Below, one piece after another: positions 50,415 through 58,817 of a DNA stretch of 64,000 bases (position 1 is its first letter; every line of letters starts with the position of its first letter). Position numbers and translations under genes: made by a program. Source of the stretch: Thiohalocapsa sp963698775 (lineage in GTDB: Bacteria; Pseudomonadota; Gammaproteobacteria; Chromatiales; Chromatiaceae); contig CAVOSE010000036.1 in the NCBI GenBank assembly GCA_963698775.1, positions 1-64,000 of the forward strand, written 5' to 3'. Below the pieces are notes generated by a model. That model ran no database searches, was not told where the DNA came from, and saw nothing but the letters and a program-made list of their open reading frames with translations.

Positions 50415-52807
50415 CCGCTCTCGGGTGGTTGTTGCTGCTGACGTGGATTTGGCCGCTGCTGCTGGCAGCCCTCGGACCGCGCCCACGGTTGTGGTGGCTG
50501 CCGGCGGTAGGCGCGGGGCCGGCCTTGGCCACCGCGTTGCTCGTCCCCGTCGGTACGACGCTGGAACTGCCCTGGCTGTTCCTCGGCACAACATTGGCGA
50601 TGAACCCGCTCACCCAGATCTACCTGACCTTCACGTCGCTGTTGTGGCTGGTGGCCGGTGTCTATGCGGCCTTTGCGCATCGCGGCGGGGAGCACGCCGG
50701 CCGCTTCAATCTGCTGTTCCTGCTGGCCATGGCTGGCAATCTGTGGCTCATCGTCGGCCAGGACCTCTTCAGCTTCTATGTCGGCTTCGCGATCATGGGG
50801 CTGTCCTCCTACGGACTGGTGATCCACGATGGCCAGCCGGCGGCGCTGCGCGCCGGCAAGGTCTATCTGGTCATGGCCCTGTTCGGCGAGGTCTGCCTGT
50901 TTGCCTCCCTGGTGCTGATCGCGAGCCAGACCGGCACCACCGTGCCCAACGCCGACGATCTGGTGAAGCTGGACGGTCTCGCCATCGCGCTGCTATTGCT
51001 CGGCCTCGGTGTCAAGGCCGGCATGGTGCCGTTGCACGTCTGGTTGCCGCTGGCCCACCCGGCCGCCCCGATCGCCGCCAGCGCGGTGCTGAGCGGCACC
51101 ATGATCAAGACCGCGCTGCTGGGCTGGATGCGCTTCCTACCGGTGGGCGCGGTGGCGCTGCCGGAATGGGGCGGGTTACTGTTGGCCGCCGGCACACTGA
51201 CGCTATTGTTCGCGCTGCCGATCGGCCTGACGCAATCCGACCCCAAGGTGGTGCTGGCCTACTCCAGCATCAGCAAGATGGGTCTGATGATGCTGGTGCT
51301 CGGGTTGGCCCTGATCGAACCGGCATTGGCGCCCCTCGCGGTCGCCGGTATCGCCTTCTACGCCGCCAACCATGCGCTGGTAAAGGGCGGGCTGTTCCTC
51401 GGCGTCGGCATGCGCAAACATGCGGCGACGCACCCGCCCGTGGTGCAGGCGGCGGTGCTCGGCGCGCTGGTGTTTCTGGCACTGTCCCTGGCCGGTGCCC
51501 CGTTCACCAGTGGCGCCGTGGCCAAGTATGAGCTGAAGCCGCTCTTCGGCGCGCTGGACTGGGCCTGGATCGGTGCCGTCGTCGGCATCTCGACCTTCGG
51601 TACAACCTTGTTGATGGTGCGCTTCGTCTGGGTCAGCTACCGCACCGAGCCGCATCCGGAGCCGGGCTATCGCTGGCCCGGCGTCGGCTGGGGCGTCTTG
51701 ATCGGCCTCGTGCTGCTGCTGCCGTTCGTCTTCGGTAAGCCCGCCGCCTGGGTGACCAATCTGGTCAACGTGCCTTCGGCCCTGCTTCTGGGCGTGCTGG
51801 TAGTGGTGTTCGGCCTGCGCCGACCGGGCCTGTTCGCGCCGCTGATCGGCCGCATCCCGCCCGGCGACATCCTCGGTCTGTTCACGCGCCTACAACAGCA
51901 GCTCTTCGGCGCCTTGCAGCGGATCGATCAACGCTGGCAGGTCCACCGGAATGCCTTCAACCAACGCGCCGTCGACGCCTTCGAGCGGGTCTTCGCCGGC
52001 CCCACCGGCGACTCCGAACGCAGCTTGCGCGAATGGCCAGTGGCGGGCGGCATCTGGGTCGGCCTGAGCACGCTGCTGTTGCTGTTCGTGCTCGCCGGGC
52101 TGCCGCCGGTTGCCGACACCGTGCCGGCACCACCTGCTCCCGATACTGAGCAGAAGCGCGAGCTCGCCTTACCGGTCGCCGCCACACCCGAGGTGACCGC
52201 AGCGCTGCGGGATGGCGAGACGGAGACGGATGCGGGCCTGATCGAGCCGGAAACCGATCCCATGTCCGAACCCATCGAACCCACCGAACCCAACGATCCA
52301 TCGGCGCCAGACTTGGAGACGGACGCTACAGCGCCCGTGGCGGTTTCAACACCGACGACGACCTCCGCCACCCCCGAGATACCCGAACCACCGGTGTTTG
52401 TCGAACCAGAGCCAGTGCCGGCATCCGCGGTAGAAACAGCACCTGAGGTAGAACCAGCGGCAGCGCCGGAACCTCAAACGGACTCGGAGCCGGTCTCGCC
52501 CTGCAACCCGCCGGTCGACTACTTGTTCGCACCCGTCACGCAAACCGGGACTCCGCTGGCACTGACGCGCTGCGACGCCAACGGCGATCCGCTGCGCAAT
52601 CCGTCGAGCAGTCGCGAACTGGTCAGGCGGGTGCAGCAGTGGCTCGACCAGAGTGGCTATGATCCAGGCCCGATCGACGGATTGATGGGACCACGGACCC
52701 GCTCGGCGGTTCGTCAGCTGCAGGGTGACAATGCGCTGACTGCCGATGGCGACATCAGCTTCGAGCTGCTGGATCTGTTGCAATCCGGCCCGAGCGAGAA
52801 CGACTGA
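50411..52807 (+). CDS. Antiporter subunit fused to acidic linker and peptidoglycan-binding domain
   Basis: A 798-residue protein with an unusual layout. Residues 1-500: a third NuoM/MrpD-like transporter (LTQIYLTFTSLLWLVAGVYAAFAH, DLFSFYVGFAIMGLSSYGLVIHD, VKAGMVPLHVWLPLAHPAAPIAASAVLSG, VVLAYSSISKMGLMMLVLG). Residues about 500-570: a helix pair. About 575-590: another helix (GIWVGLSTLLLLFVLAG). About 595-700: a Pro/Glu/Thr-rich linker. About 730-795: a PF01471-type peptidoglycan-binding domain (LVRRVQQWLDQSGYDPGPIDGLMGPRTRSAVRQLQ). The tail would extend into the periplasm and could tie the complex to the wall. Such a fusion is uncommon. Confidence 0.88.
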   Translation: MTALGWLLLLTWIWPLLLAALGPRPRLWWLPAVGAGPALATALLVPVGTTLELPWLFLGTTLAMNPLTQIYLTFTSLLWLVAGVYAAFAHRGGEHAGRFNLLFLLAMAGNLWLIVGQDLFSFYVGFAIMGLSSYGLVIHDGQPAALRAGKVYLVMALFGEVCLFASLVLIASQTGTTVPNADDLVKLDGLAIALLLLGLGVKAGMVPLHVWLPLAHPAAPIAASAVLSGTMIKTALLGWMRFLPVGAVALPEWGGLLLAAGTLTLLFALPIGLTQSDPKVVLAYSSISKMGLMMLVLGLALIEPALAPLAVAGIAFYAANHALVKGGLFLGVGMRKHAATHPPVVQAAVLGALVFLALSLAGAPFTSGAVAKYELKPLFGALDWAWIGAVVGISTFGTTLLMVRFVWVSYRTEPHPEPGYRWPGVGWGVLIGLVLLLPFVFGKPAAWVTNLVNVPSALLLGVLVVVFGLRRPGLFAPLIGRIPPGDILGLFTRLQQQLFGALQRIDQRWQVHRNAFNQRAVDAFERVFAGPTGDSERSLREWPVAGGIWVGLSTLLLLFVLAGLPPVADTVPAPPAPDTEQKRELALPVAATPEVTAALRDGETETDAGLIEPETDPMSEPIEPTEPNDPSAPDLETDATAPVAVSTPTTTSATPEIPEPPVFVEPEPVPASAVETAPEVEPAAAPEPQTDSEPVSPCNPPVDYLFAPVTQTGTPLALTRCDANGDPLRNPSSSRELVRRVQQWLDQSGYDPGPIDGLMGPRTRSAVRQLQGDNALTADGDISFELLDLLQSGPSEND

Positions 52808-52829
52808 GGAGAGATGCGGAACTCAATCC

Positions 52830-52945
52830 GGACGTAGGTGCGAATTCAGTCGCACAATCAGCGGTTGCCATGCGACTGAAGTCGCACCTACACAGGCAGC
52901 TCGATCCATTGATTTTATTAAACTTACTTGATTTTACTGCCGAAC
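52830..52945 (+). repeat. MITE-like intergenic element, copy 3 (diverged)
   Basis: GTAGGTGCGAATTCAGTCGC begins a region that aligns with copy 1 over the two hairpins (GCGACTGAAGTCGC at 52872-52885) and on to the AAACTTACTT..ACTGCCGAACT end. The left terminal CGGCAGTT is not preserved. It lies between the convergent antiporter and cobC genes and may work as a bidirectional terminator. Confidence 0.65.
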
Positions 52946-53004
52946 TGAGGTCTATCCACGCCTGACACGCGCCGGTTGGTAAAACCAGCGCTCCCAGTGC
53001 TGGG

Positions 53005-53595
53005 TCAACCGTGGCTGATCAGGCTAGGGCGACCGCCGCCGGTGGGGACGCGCAGGCGGGTGCGGCAGGCGGGCGGCACCTCCAGCAGCAGCAACGCATC
53101 GGCGGCAAGGCCCAGCACCTCGCCGACGATGACGCGTACGACACCGCCGTGGGTGACGAGGAGCGGATTGGCGTCGTCACCGGCAAGCAGTTGTTGCCAG
53201 CCCTGTCGAACCCGTTCGCGAAAGTCGGCGAAGGGCTCGGCGTCCGGCGGATCGTAGCCCAACGGGTCGGCCCAGAAGCGGGACAGGTCTTCAATGGGGA
53301 TCTGATCGGCGCGCAGCCCTTCCCAGGCACCGAAACCGCGCTCGCGGAAGTCCGGCATCGGCACGGACGGAAGCCCTCGTCGCGCCGCCAACTCCCGCGC
53401 AAAGGCGGCACAGCGTAACGCCGGCGAATGCAGGATGCGATTCCAACCGGCGCGACCGGCAGCGGCGTCGGCATCGGTGACGGCGCGCATCTGCGCCCAG
53501 CCCTGCTCCGCCAGCGGGTCGTCGTGGCTGCCGCGAAAGCGGCCACCGCCCTGCACCTCGCCATGGCGCAGCAGGTCGATAAGCCGATCAGCCAT
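53005..53595 (-). CDS. cobC: Alpha-ribazole phosphatase-like histidine phosphatase
   Basis: A 196-residue histidine phosphatase. The phosphohistidine motif is at the start (LIDLLRHGEVQGGGRFRGSHDDPL), with the second His in NPLLVTHGGVVRV and the acidic FGAWEGLRADQI between. CobC removes the phosphate of alpha-ribazole-5'-phosphate in the last steps of B12 assembly. The ATG at 53593-53595 overlaps the cobT stop by eight bases, fixing it in the cob operon. It is convergent with the antiporter operon. Confidence 0.9.
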   Translation of the reverse strand: MADRLIDLLRHGEVQGGGRFRGSHDDPLAEQGWAQMRAVTDADAAAGRAGWNRILHSPALRCAAFARELAARRGLPSVPMPDFRERGFGAWEGLRADQIPIEDLSRFWADPLGYDPPDAEPFADFRERVRQGWQQLLAGDDANPLLVTHGGVVRVIVGEVLGLAADALLLLEVPPACRTRLRVPTGGGRPSLISHG

Positions 53596-54634
53596 CGGCG
53601 ACGCCGGCCTCGGCGAAGGTGGCCATGTCGGCATGCAGGGCACAGGCCAGACGCAGCAAGGGCAAGGCGACGGCGGCGCCGCTGCCCTCGCCGAGGCGCA
53701 TGCCGAGGTCCAGCAGCGGACGCTGACCGAGGGCATCGACGACACTGCGATGGCCCGGCTCGGCGGAGGCGTGGGACAACAGCATCCAGCCCCCGGCTCC
53801 GGCGCAAAGTCGGGTTGCGGTCAGCGCGGCGACGGAGCTGATGTAGCCATCGACCAGCATCGGCACGCCGCGCTGCGCACAGGCGCAGTAGGCACCGGTG
53901 AGCGCGGCGATCTCGAGGCCGCCGACATGCATCAGCGCGGCAAGCGGGTCGGACAGGTGGTGCCGATGCAGCGCAAGCGCCTGCTCGATAACGGCCTGCT
54001 TGCGGGCGATGCCGGCGGTATCGAGCCCGGTGCCCGGCCCGGTCAGCACCACGGCGGGGAGGTCCAGCAGCGCGCAGGCCAGCGCGGTGGCGGCGGTGGT
54101 ATTGCCGATGCCCATTTCGCCGCCGATGAACAGGTCGGCGCCGGCCTCGAGCGCACGCCCAACCGCTGCGCCGCCCTCATCCAGCGCGCGGTGCAGCTGC
54201 GCCTCGGTCATGGCCGGCCCGCTCGCCAGGTTGGCGGTGCCGGGCGCGATCACCGCGCTATGGACGTTTGGGTGCGCGGGCAGCGGCTCGACCGTCCCGA
54301 GATCGATCAGCTCGATCTCGGCGTCGAGTTGCCGGGCGAGCACACTGATGGCGGCACCGCCGGCGGCCATGTTGGCCACCATCTGCGCCGTAACCGCCTG
54401 GGGAAAGGCCGACACGCCGTCGGCGGCGACGCCATGATCGGCGGCAAAGACACAGATGCGCACCTGGCCCATGGACGGTCGCGCCCTCCCCTGCATGGCC
54501 GCCAGCCGCAGCGCAATCTCTTCCAGCCGGCCTAGCGCGCCGGCCGGCTTAGTGAGCTGGGCCTGGTGTTTGGCCGCGGCGTCGCGGGCGGCATGATTCA
54601 GTTCGGCGGAGGGCGCCTGGTACCAGTCGTTCAT
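53588..54634 (-). CDS. cobT: Nicotinate-nucleotide-dimethylbenzimidazole phosphoribosyltransferase
   Basis: A 348-residue CobT. It makes alpha-ribazole phosphate from dimethylbenzimidazole and nicotinate mononucleotide. Motifs: KPAGALGRLEEIALRLAAMQG, VFAADHGVAADGVSAFPQAVTAQMV, GEMGIGNTTAATAL, LMHVGGLEIAALTGA and the catalytic Glu near the end (LGEGSGAAVALPLL). Start at 54632-54634. A 162-base gap separates it from cobU. Confidence 0.95.
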   Translation of the reverse strand: MNDWYQAPSAELNHAARDAAAKHQAQLTKPAGALGRLEEIALRLAAMQGRARPSMGQVRICVFAADHGVAADGVSAFPQAVTAQMVANMAAGGAAISVLARQLDAEIELIDLGTVEPLPAHPNVHSAVIAPGTANLASGPAMTEAQLHRALDEGGAAVGRALEAGADLFIGGEMGIGNTTAATALACALLDLPAVVLTGPGTGLDTAGIARKQAVIEQALALHRHHLSDPLAALMHVGGLEIAALTGAYCACAQRGVPMLVDGYISSVAALTATRLCAGAGGWMLLSHASAEPGHRSVVDALGQRPLLDLGMRLGEGSGAAVALPLLRLACALHADMATFAEAGVADG

Positions 54635-54796
54635 TGGGTATCGTTGATTCTGAAGAGAGCGTTTCACCACGAAGGAAACCGCTGGGAGGGCCGGTTTTCC
54701 AACCAGCGCATCGGGGGCGGTGACGTTGTTGGCGGCGGCAGGGCGCAGAAGCTGAAGCCTGCATCCAAGCGCCGACTGGAAAGTCGGCGCCCCCAA

Positions 54797-55339
54797 TCAC
54801 AGCGCCTCGCCCTTGACCAGCAGCGGCAGGCCGGCCACGGTCAGCACGACGCGGTCGCATGCGGCGGCCAGTTGCTGATGTAGGTTGCCGGCGAGGTCGC
54901 AGTAGCGGCGGCTCAGCGGGTCCAGCGGGATAACGCCCATATTGACCTCGTTGCCCACCAGAACCAGTTCGCCCGGCAGACGCGGCAAAAGAGCGAGCAG
55001 GTCGTCTAGCTCTTGCCGCAGGCGCGTCTCGTCTTCGCCACACAGCAGGTTGGTCAGCCAGAGGGTCAGGCATTCCACCAGCACGCAGCGGTCGTCCGCG
55101 CAGACATCGGCCAGGGTCGCGGCCAGTTGCACTGGCTCTTCGACTAGATGCCAGTCGCTGGGACGACGAACACGGTGGGCCTCGATGCGGGCCCGCATCT
55201 CGTCGTCGCCCGGCAGTGCCGTGGCCAGGTAGGTCACCGGCAGCCCCGACTCCCGCGCCAGGCGCTCGGCCAGGCGGCTCTTGCCGGAGCGCACGCCGCC
55301 GAGGATCAGCGTCGCCCGCGCGGTCGGGCCGGCCGGCAT
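54797..55339 (-). CDS. cobU: Adenosylcobinamide kinase / phosphate guanylyltransferase
   Basis: A 180-residue bifunctional enzyme. P-loop LILGGVRSGKSRLAER (residues about 11-26), then HRVRRPSDWHLVEEP (guanylylated His region), VECLTLWLTNLL and LVGNEVNMGVIPLDPLSRRYCDLAG. It phosphorylates adenosylcobinamide and loads GMP. The ATG overlaps the cobO stop (TGATG), so cobO and cobU are coupled. Confidence 0.95.
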   Translation of the reverse strand: MPAGPTARATLILGGVRSGKSRLAERLARESGLPVTYLATALPGDDEMRARIEAHRVRRPSDWHLVEEPVQLAATLADVCADDRCVLVECLTLWLTNLLCGEDETRLRQELDDLLALLPRLPGELVLVGNEVNMGVIPLDPLSRRYCDLAGNLHQQLAAACDRVVLTVAGLPLLVKGEAL

Positions 55340-55950
55340 CAGAGTTCGATGCCCTTTTGCGCCTGCACGCCGGCATCGAAGGCATGTTTGATCGGCCGCA
55401 TCTCGGTGACCGTGTCGGCGATCTCGATGAGTTCCTTCGGTGCGGCACGACCGGTAACCACCACATGCTGTTTCAGCGGACGCTCGATCAGTGCGTCGAG
55501 CACTTCGTCCAGCGGCAGCAGCCCCAGCTTAAGCACGATGTTGAGTTCATCGAGCACCAGCAGCTCGAGGGATGGATCGGCCAGGTAGAGCTTGACCTGG
55601 TCCCAGGCGCGGCGCGCGGTGCGCTTGTCCTGCTCCTGATCCTGGGTGTCCCAGGTAAAGCCGTCGCCCATGACCTGGTAGTCGACCTCAGGAAAGCGCC
55701 GGAAGAATGTCTCCTCGCCGGTCGAGAAGCTTCCCTTGATGAACTGCACCACGGCGACGCGCATACCGTGGCCCAGCGCCCGGGCGACCATGCCGAAGCC
55801 GGACGAACTCTTGCCCTTGCCGTTGCCGGTGAGCACCAGCAGCACGCCGCGGTCGTCGGTGGCGAGGGCGACCTTCTGGTCCACCAGGGCCTTGTGGCGT
55901 TGCATGCGGTCACGGTGGCGCGCTTCGCGATCGGGGTCGGATGTGGTCAT
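55339..55950 (-). CDS. cobO: Cob(I)yrinic acid a,c-diamide adenosyltransferase
   Basis: A 203-residue CobO/BtuR-type adenosyltransferase: P-loop GVLLVLTGNGKGKSSSGFGM, AVVQFIKGSFSTGEETFF, DLVLLDELNIVLKLGLLP-like stretch (LLVLDELNIVLKLGLL) and VVVTGRAAPKELIEIADTVTEM. It attaches the adenosyl group to cobalamin precursors. The start at 55948-55950 is preferred over an upstream extension made of repetitive sequence. Confidence 0.95.
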   Translation of the reverse strand: MTTSDPDREARHRDRMQRHKALVDQKVALATDDRGVLLVLTGNGKGKSSSGFGMVARALGHGMRVAVVQFIKGSFSTGEETFFRRFPEVDYQVMGDGFTWDTQDQEQDKRTARRAWDQVKLYLADPSLELLVLDELNIVLKLGLLPLDEVLDALIERPLKQHVVVTGRAAPKELIEIADTVTEMRPIKHAFDAGVQAQKGIEL

Positions 55951-56016
55951 GCTGTTGTGATGTCTTTCGTGGTGACTGGGATAACACGGGACTGCCGCAT
56001 CGCGGCGATGCCTCCC

Positions 56017-56133
56017 CGTTGTCGTTGTCGTTGTCGAAATCGAAATCGGGGTCGGGATCGGCATCGAGTCACTCGCCAGCCGCTTCGATTTCGATAGCGA
56101 TTTCGATACCGATACCGATACCGATACCGATCC
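56017..56133. repeat. Hexanucleotide repeat hairpin between cobO and btuB
   Basis: CGTTGTCGTTGTCGTTGTCG, then AAATCGAAATCGGGGTCGGG at 56017-56067, and CGATTTCGATAGCGATTTCG then five GATACC units at 56094-56133. The CGAAATCG parts are complementary, so a hairpin can form. The CAACGA units match those at 34371-34550 and 37357-37430, so one repeat family lies in at least three intergenic sites. Confidence 0.65.
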
Positions 56134-56157
56134 TTGGGGCTCGGACCGAGCCCCTTC

Positions 56158-58056
56158 CTACGGCGTATAACGTAAGGTCACATAGAAGGCCCGACCAGGT
56201 TGGTTGTACCAGGCAACGGTCTCGTAGTCCTGATCGAAGACGTTTTCCAGGCGCGCCTGGATACGCAGGGCGTCGTTGAAGGCATAGGAGGCGCGCAGGT
56301 CCAGCAGCGTGTAGCCGTCGAGCTCTACGTTATTCGCGGCGTCGTCGAAGCGCCGGCCGGCGGCAAACAGGGTACCGCCCGCAGCGAACTGTCCGATGGC
56401 GCGATCGACGTCGAGGCGGAAGGTCTGTTCCGGCCGGCGTGCCAGCAGATTACCGTCGTAGGGCCCGTTGGACTCGTTGCGCGGGTCCAGCAGGGTCAGG
56501 TTGGCGCTGAGATCGAAGTCCAGCAACCGGCCCACCAACACGCCCTCCAGACCGCGGATGCGAGCCCGATCGATGTTCTCCGCGAAGAACAGCGGTGGCT
56601 GCAGTGCGATCAGATCGTCAACGTCGGTTTGGTAGATGTTCAGCGACCACTGCCACGGAACCTCGTTGGGATTACCCAACGCATCGAACAGCCCGGAGAA
56701 ACCCAGCTCGGCGCTGCGGGTCTGCTCGGGCTTCAGGTCAGGGTTGCCACCAGCGAAGAACGGGTCGGCGGGAAAATACAGGTCGTTGAAGGTCGGCGCC
56801 GTGAAGGCGGTGCCGTAGGACGCCACCACCCGCAGCGCCGGCGAGAACTCCCAGCCCAACGCAAGGTCGCCGGTGGTATAGCTGCCGAACTGCTCGTTGT
56901 CGTCGTAGCGCAGGCTGCCCTTGACGCTGGCGGGGCCGAACCAGCCCTGGTACTGACCGAACACGCCGGTGTCGTCGCGGGAGTCGATGGTGTAGTCGGT
57001 GGTACTGGTGACGGTGTCCTTTTGATAGTCGACCCCCAGCGTCGCCAGATGCTGCTCGCCGATGGCGATGTCGTTCTGCCAGCTCAGCGTATCGCGTTGG
57101 GTGTCGAAGTCGCTGTAGAAGGTGCCGTCCTTATAGTTGCTCTGGTCGTCCCAGCTGCGCCCGGCGGCCAGCGTCATGTCCCAGTTGTCGACTGGTCGCA
57201 GATTCAGCTTGGCACCGAGCACCTGCTGCCGGTTCCGAGACTCGTTTGTGAAGGCGCCGTCGAACTCGACGTCGCTCTCGGCTAGAAAGTAGTTCAGGCC
57301 CAGACCGATGCGATCGTTGAACTCGTACCCGGCGCTGGCGCTGACGCCCTGGTTGGTATAGCCGTCCTTGTCTGGCTCATCGGTGCCGCAGCCGGCGAAG
57401 ACCGGAAAGCCAATGCCGTTACAGCTGTTGAACCCCTCGGCCTGGTCAAAGTTGCCGCTAACGCTGAAACGTCCGCGCTCGCCGCCACCGGACAGTCCAC
57501 CGGCAACACCAGCGGTGCCGTAGCGCCCCGCCGTGGTATTGAAAAAGGCCCGCAGCGGACCGCCGCCGCGGCGGGTGAAGACCTGGATCACACCGCCGGC
57601 CGCCTCGGAGCCATACAGGCTGGAACGAGGCCCACGGACGACCTCGACGCGCTCGATCTGATCCACGGGGATATTCTGGAACGCCGCCTGGCCAGTGGTG
57701 GCGGAGCCGATCTTGATGCCGTCCACCAGGAACAGCGTCTGATTGGAGTTGGTGCCGCGCAGATAGAGATCGGTCTGCCGGCCCGGACCGCCGGAATTGC
57801 TCATGGCAATGCCGGGCAACCCGCGCAGAATATCGACGGTGGTCAGCGACTGACGGCGCTCGATCTCGTCGCGGCTTACCACGGTGACCGGGGCCAGGGT
57901 CTGGTCGGCGGTCTCGGCCGTGCGCGTGGCGGTGACCACCACCGGATCGATGTCGGAGACGTCCTCAACCGCGGCATTGGCCAACGACGACAACGCAAGG
58001 GGAATCGGCAGCAAGACCGCCGACAGGGATGGGTACTTCATTGCGAACCTCAGCAT
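56158..58056 (-). CDS. btuB: BtuB-type TonB-dependent vitamin B12 receptor
   Basis: A 632-residue outer-membrane receptor: signal peptide (ending LANA), TonB box-like DPVVVTATRTAE, plug domain (TVDILRGLPGIAMSNSGGPGRQTDLYLRGTN; DQIERVEVVRGPRSSLYGSEAAGGVIQV), then 22 barrel strands ending in YVTLRYTP with a terminal aromatic region. A second Met (58041) is an alternative start. It follows a cobalamin riboswitch at 58310-58530 and is followed by cobO, cobU, cobT and cobC on the same strand, so B12 uptake and its final assembly are controlled together. Confidence 0.93.
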   Translation of the reverse strand: MLRFAMKYPSLSAVLLPIPLALSSLANAAVEDVSDIDPVVVTATRTAETADQTLAPVTVVSRDEIERRQSLTTVDILRGLPGIAMSNSGGPGRQTDLYLRGTNSNQTLFLVDGIKIGSATTGQAAFQNIPVDQIERVEVVRGPRSSLYGSEAAGGVIQVFTRRGGGPLRAFFNTTAGRYGTAGVAGGLSGGGERGRFSVSGNFDQAEGFNSCNGIGFPVFAGCGTDEPDKDGYTNQGVSASAGYEFNDRIGLGLNYFLAESDVEFDGAFTNESRNRQQVLGAKLNLRPVDNWDMTLAAGRSWDDQSNYKDGTFYSDFDTQRDTLSWQNDIAIGEQHLATLGVDYQKDTVTSTTDYTIDSRDDTGVFGQYQGWFGPASVKGSLRYDDNEQFGSYTTGDLALGWEFSPALRVVASYGTAFTAPTFNDLYFPADPFFAGGNPDLKPEQTRSAELGFSGLFDALGNPNEVPWQWSLNIYQTDVDDLIALQPPLFFAENIDRARIRGLEGVLVGRLLDFDLSANLTLLDPRNESNGPYDGNLLARRPEQTFRLDVDRAIGQFAAGGTLFAAGRRFDDAANNVELDGYTLLDLRASYAFNDALRIQARLENVFDQDYETVAWYNQPGRAFYVTLRYTP

Positions 58057-58309
58057 GGCCCCCGCTCACCCGCGCGGACCAAGAAATCGGACAAAGCCGA
58101 CGGGGATGCCAGGAGGACGCAATGACGAGGACTGCCGCAACCCCCGATGAAACTCGGGGCAGAATCAGTGGCCGCAGACACAAGCCGGCCCCGCCCTCCG
58201 CGGCACCGTGGAACTGCGCCAGGCCGATATCCGGGCTTGCGAGCGGAGGTGGATCAGCGCTGACCCAAGCACCACCAGGGGCTCGTTGGTCAGTCAGTCC
58301 GGCCGTGGG

Positions 58310-58530
58310 GCCGCGACGCCTTCCCATGACGCCCGGTTCGTCACGATGGCCCCCAAAAAAGGGGGCTCGGCATGAACCGGGAGGCCACAGTGGCATGCTG
58401 TCGCGGCTTAACTCGCCTACCGTTGCGGGGGCAGCGTCGGAGTCACCGCATTGCCATCAGGATGGCGATTGGGTTGGACCGAACTTCCCGTTTAACCCCG
58501 CCGATCTGCCAAAGCGCGGGGCACCTGTCA
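58310..58530 (-). promoter_or_regulatory. Cobalamin riboswitch upstream of btuB
   Basis: Reading the minus strand: GACAGGTGCCCCGCGCTTTG (5' part of P2), GGTTAAACGGGAAGTTCGGT, then the hallmark core GCTGCCCCCGCAACGGTA (plus 58419-58436), the B12 box GCCACTGTGGC (58384-58394), and the closing GGGAAGG (about 58318-58324). All conserved blocks are in order, with a GC-rich variable helix (CCCCCTTTTTTGGGGG) inside. About 250 bases separate it from the btuB start. When adenosylcobalamin binds, expression of the receptor and cob genes should be turned down. Confidence 0.92.
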
Positions 58531-58751
58531 CAAAGCCTGGCGATGGTAGGGGTTAAGCACAAGCGCGGTCAACGGCCGCCAACGCGGGTCGCTCCCGTTA
58601 ACTGATCGAGGTCAAGACATCCGCCCAACTGCCCCCCAGATCGAACAACTCGCTTGCAATCCGTCAGGCGGACCAATTGCTCATCACAGGCTCGCGGGCG
58701 TCGTGCGTCGCACGAACAACGCGGCCCCGACGGGCCATTTCGCGATTTTAG

Positions 58752-58771
58752 CGCCATCAATGGCGTACAAT
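58752..58771. promoter_or_regulatory. Palindrome next to a TACAAT -10-like box
   Basis: CGCCAT-CA-ATGGCG (58752-58765) is a perfect inverted repeat ending directly at TACAAT (58766-58771), 46 bases ahead of the CheB/CheR gene start. The arrangement fits a sigma-70 promoter overlapped by an operator. The rest of 58531-58751 shows no gene. Confidence 0.4.
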
Positions 58772-58817
58772 TCTCGTCGGCACCGCGGAACGCCCAGCAC
58801 AATCACGACGCACACCC

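Noticed and set aside
53435..54535. Long plus-strand open frame opposite cobT
   Set aside because: cobT on the minus strand is a clear full-length enzyme; the opposite frame is a typical GC-rich shadow without motifs.
58057..58309. A second riboswitch or small gene between the B12 riboswitch and btuB
   Set aside because: Only an inverted repeat (CCCCGA/TCGGGG) is visible; this is more likely the expression platform or leader of the first riboswitch.
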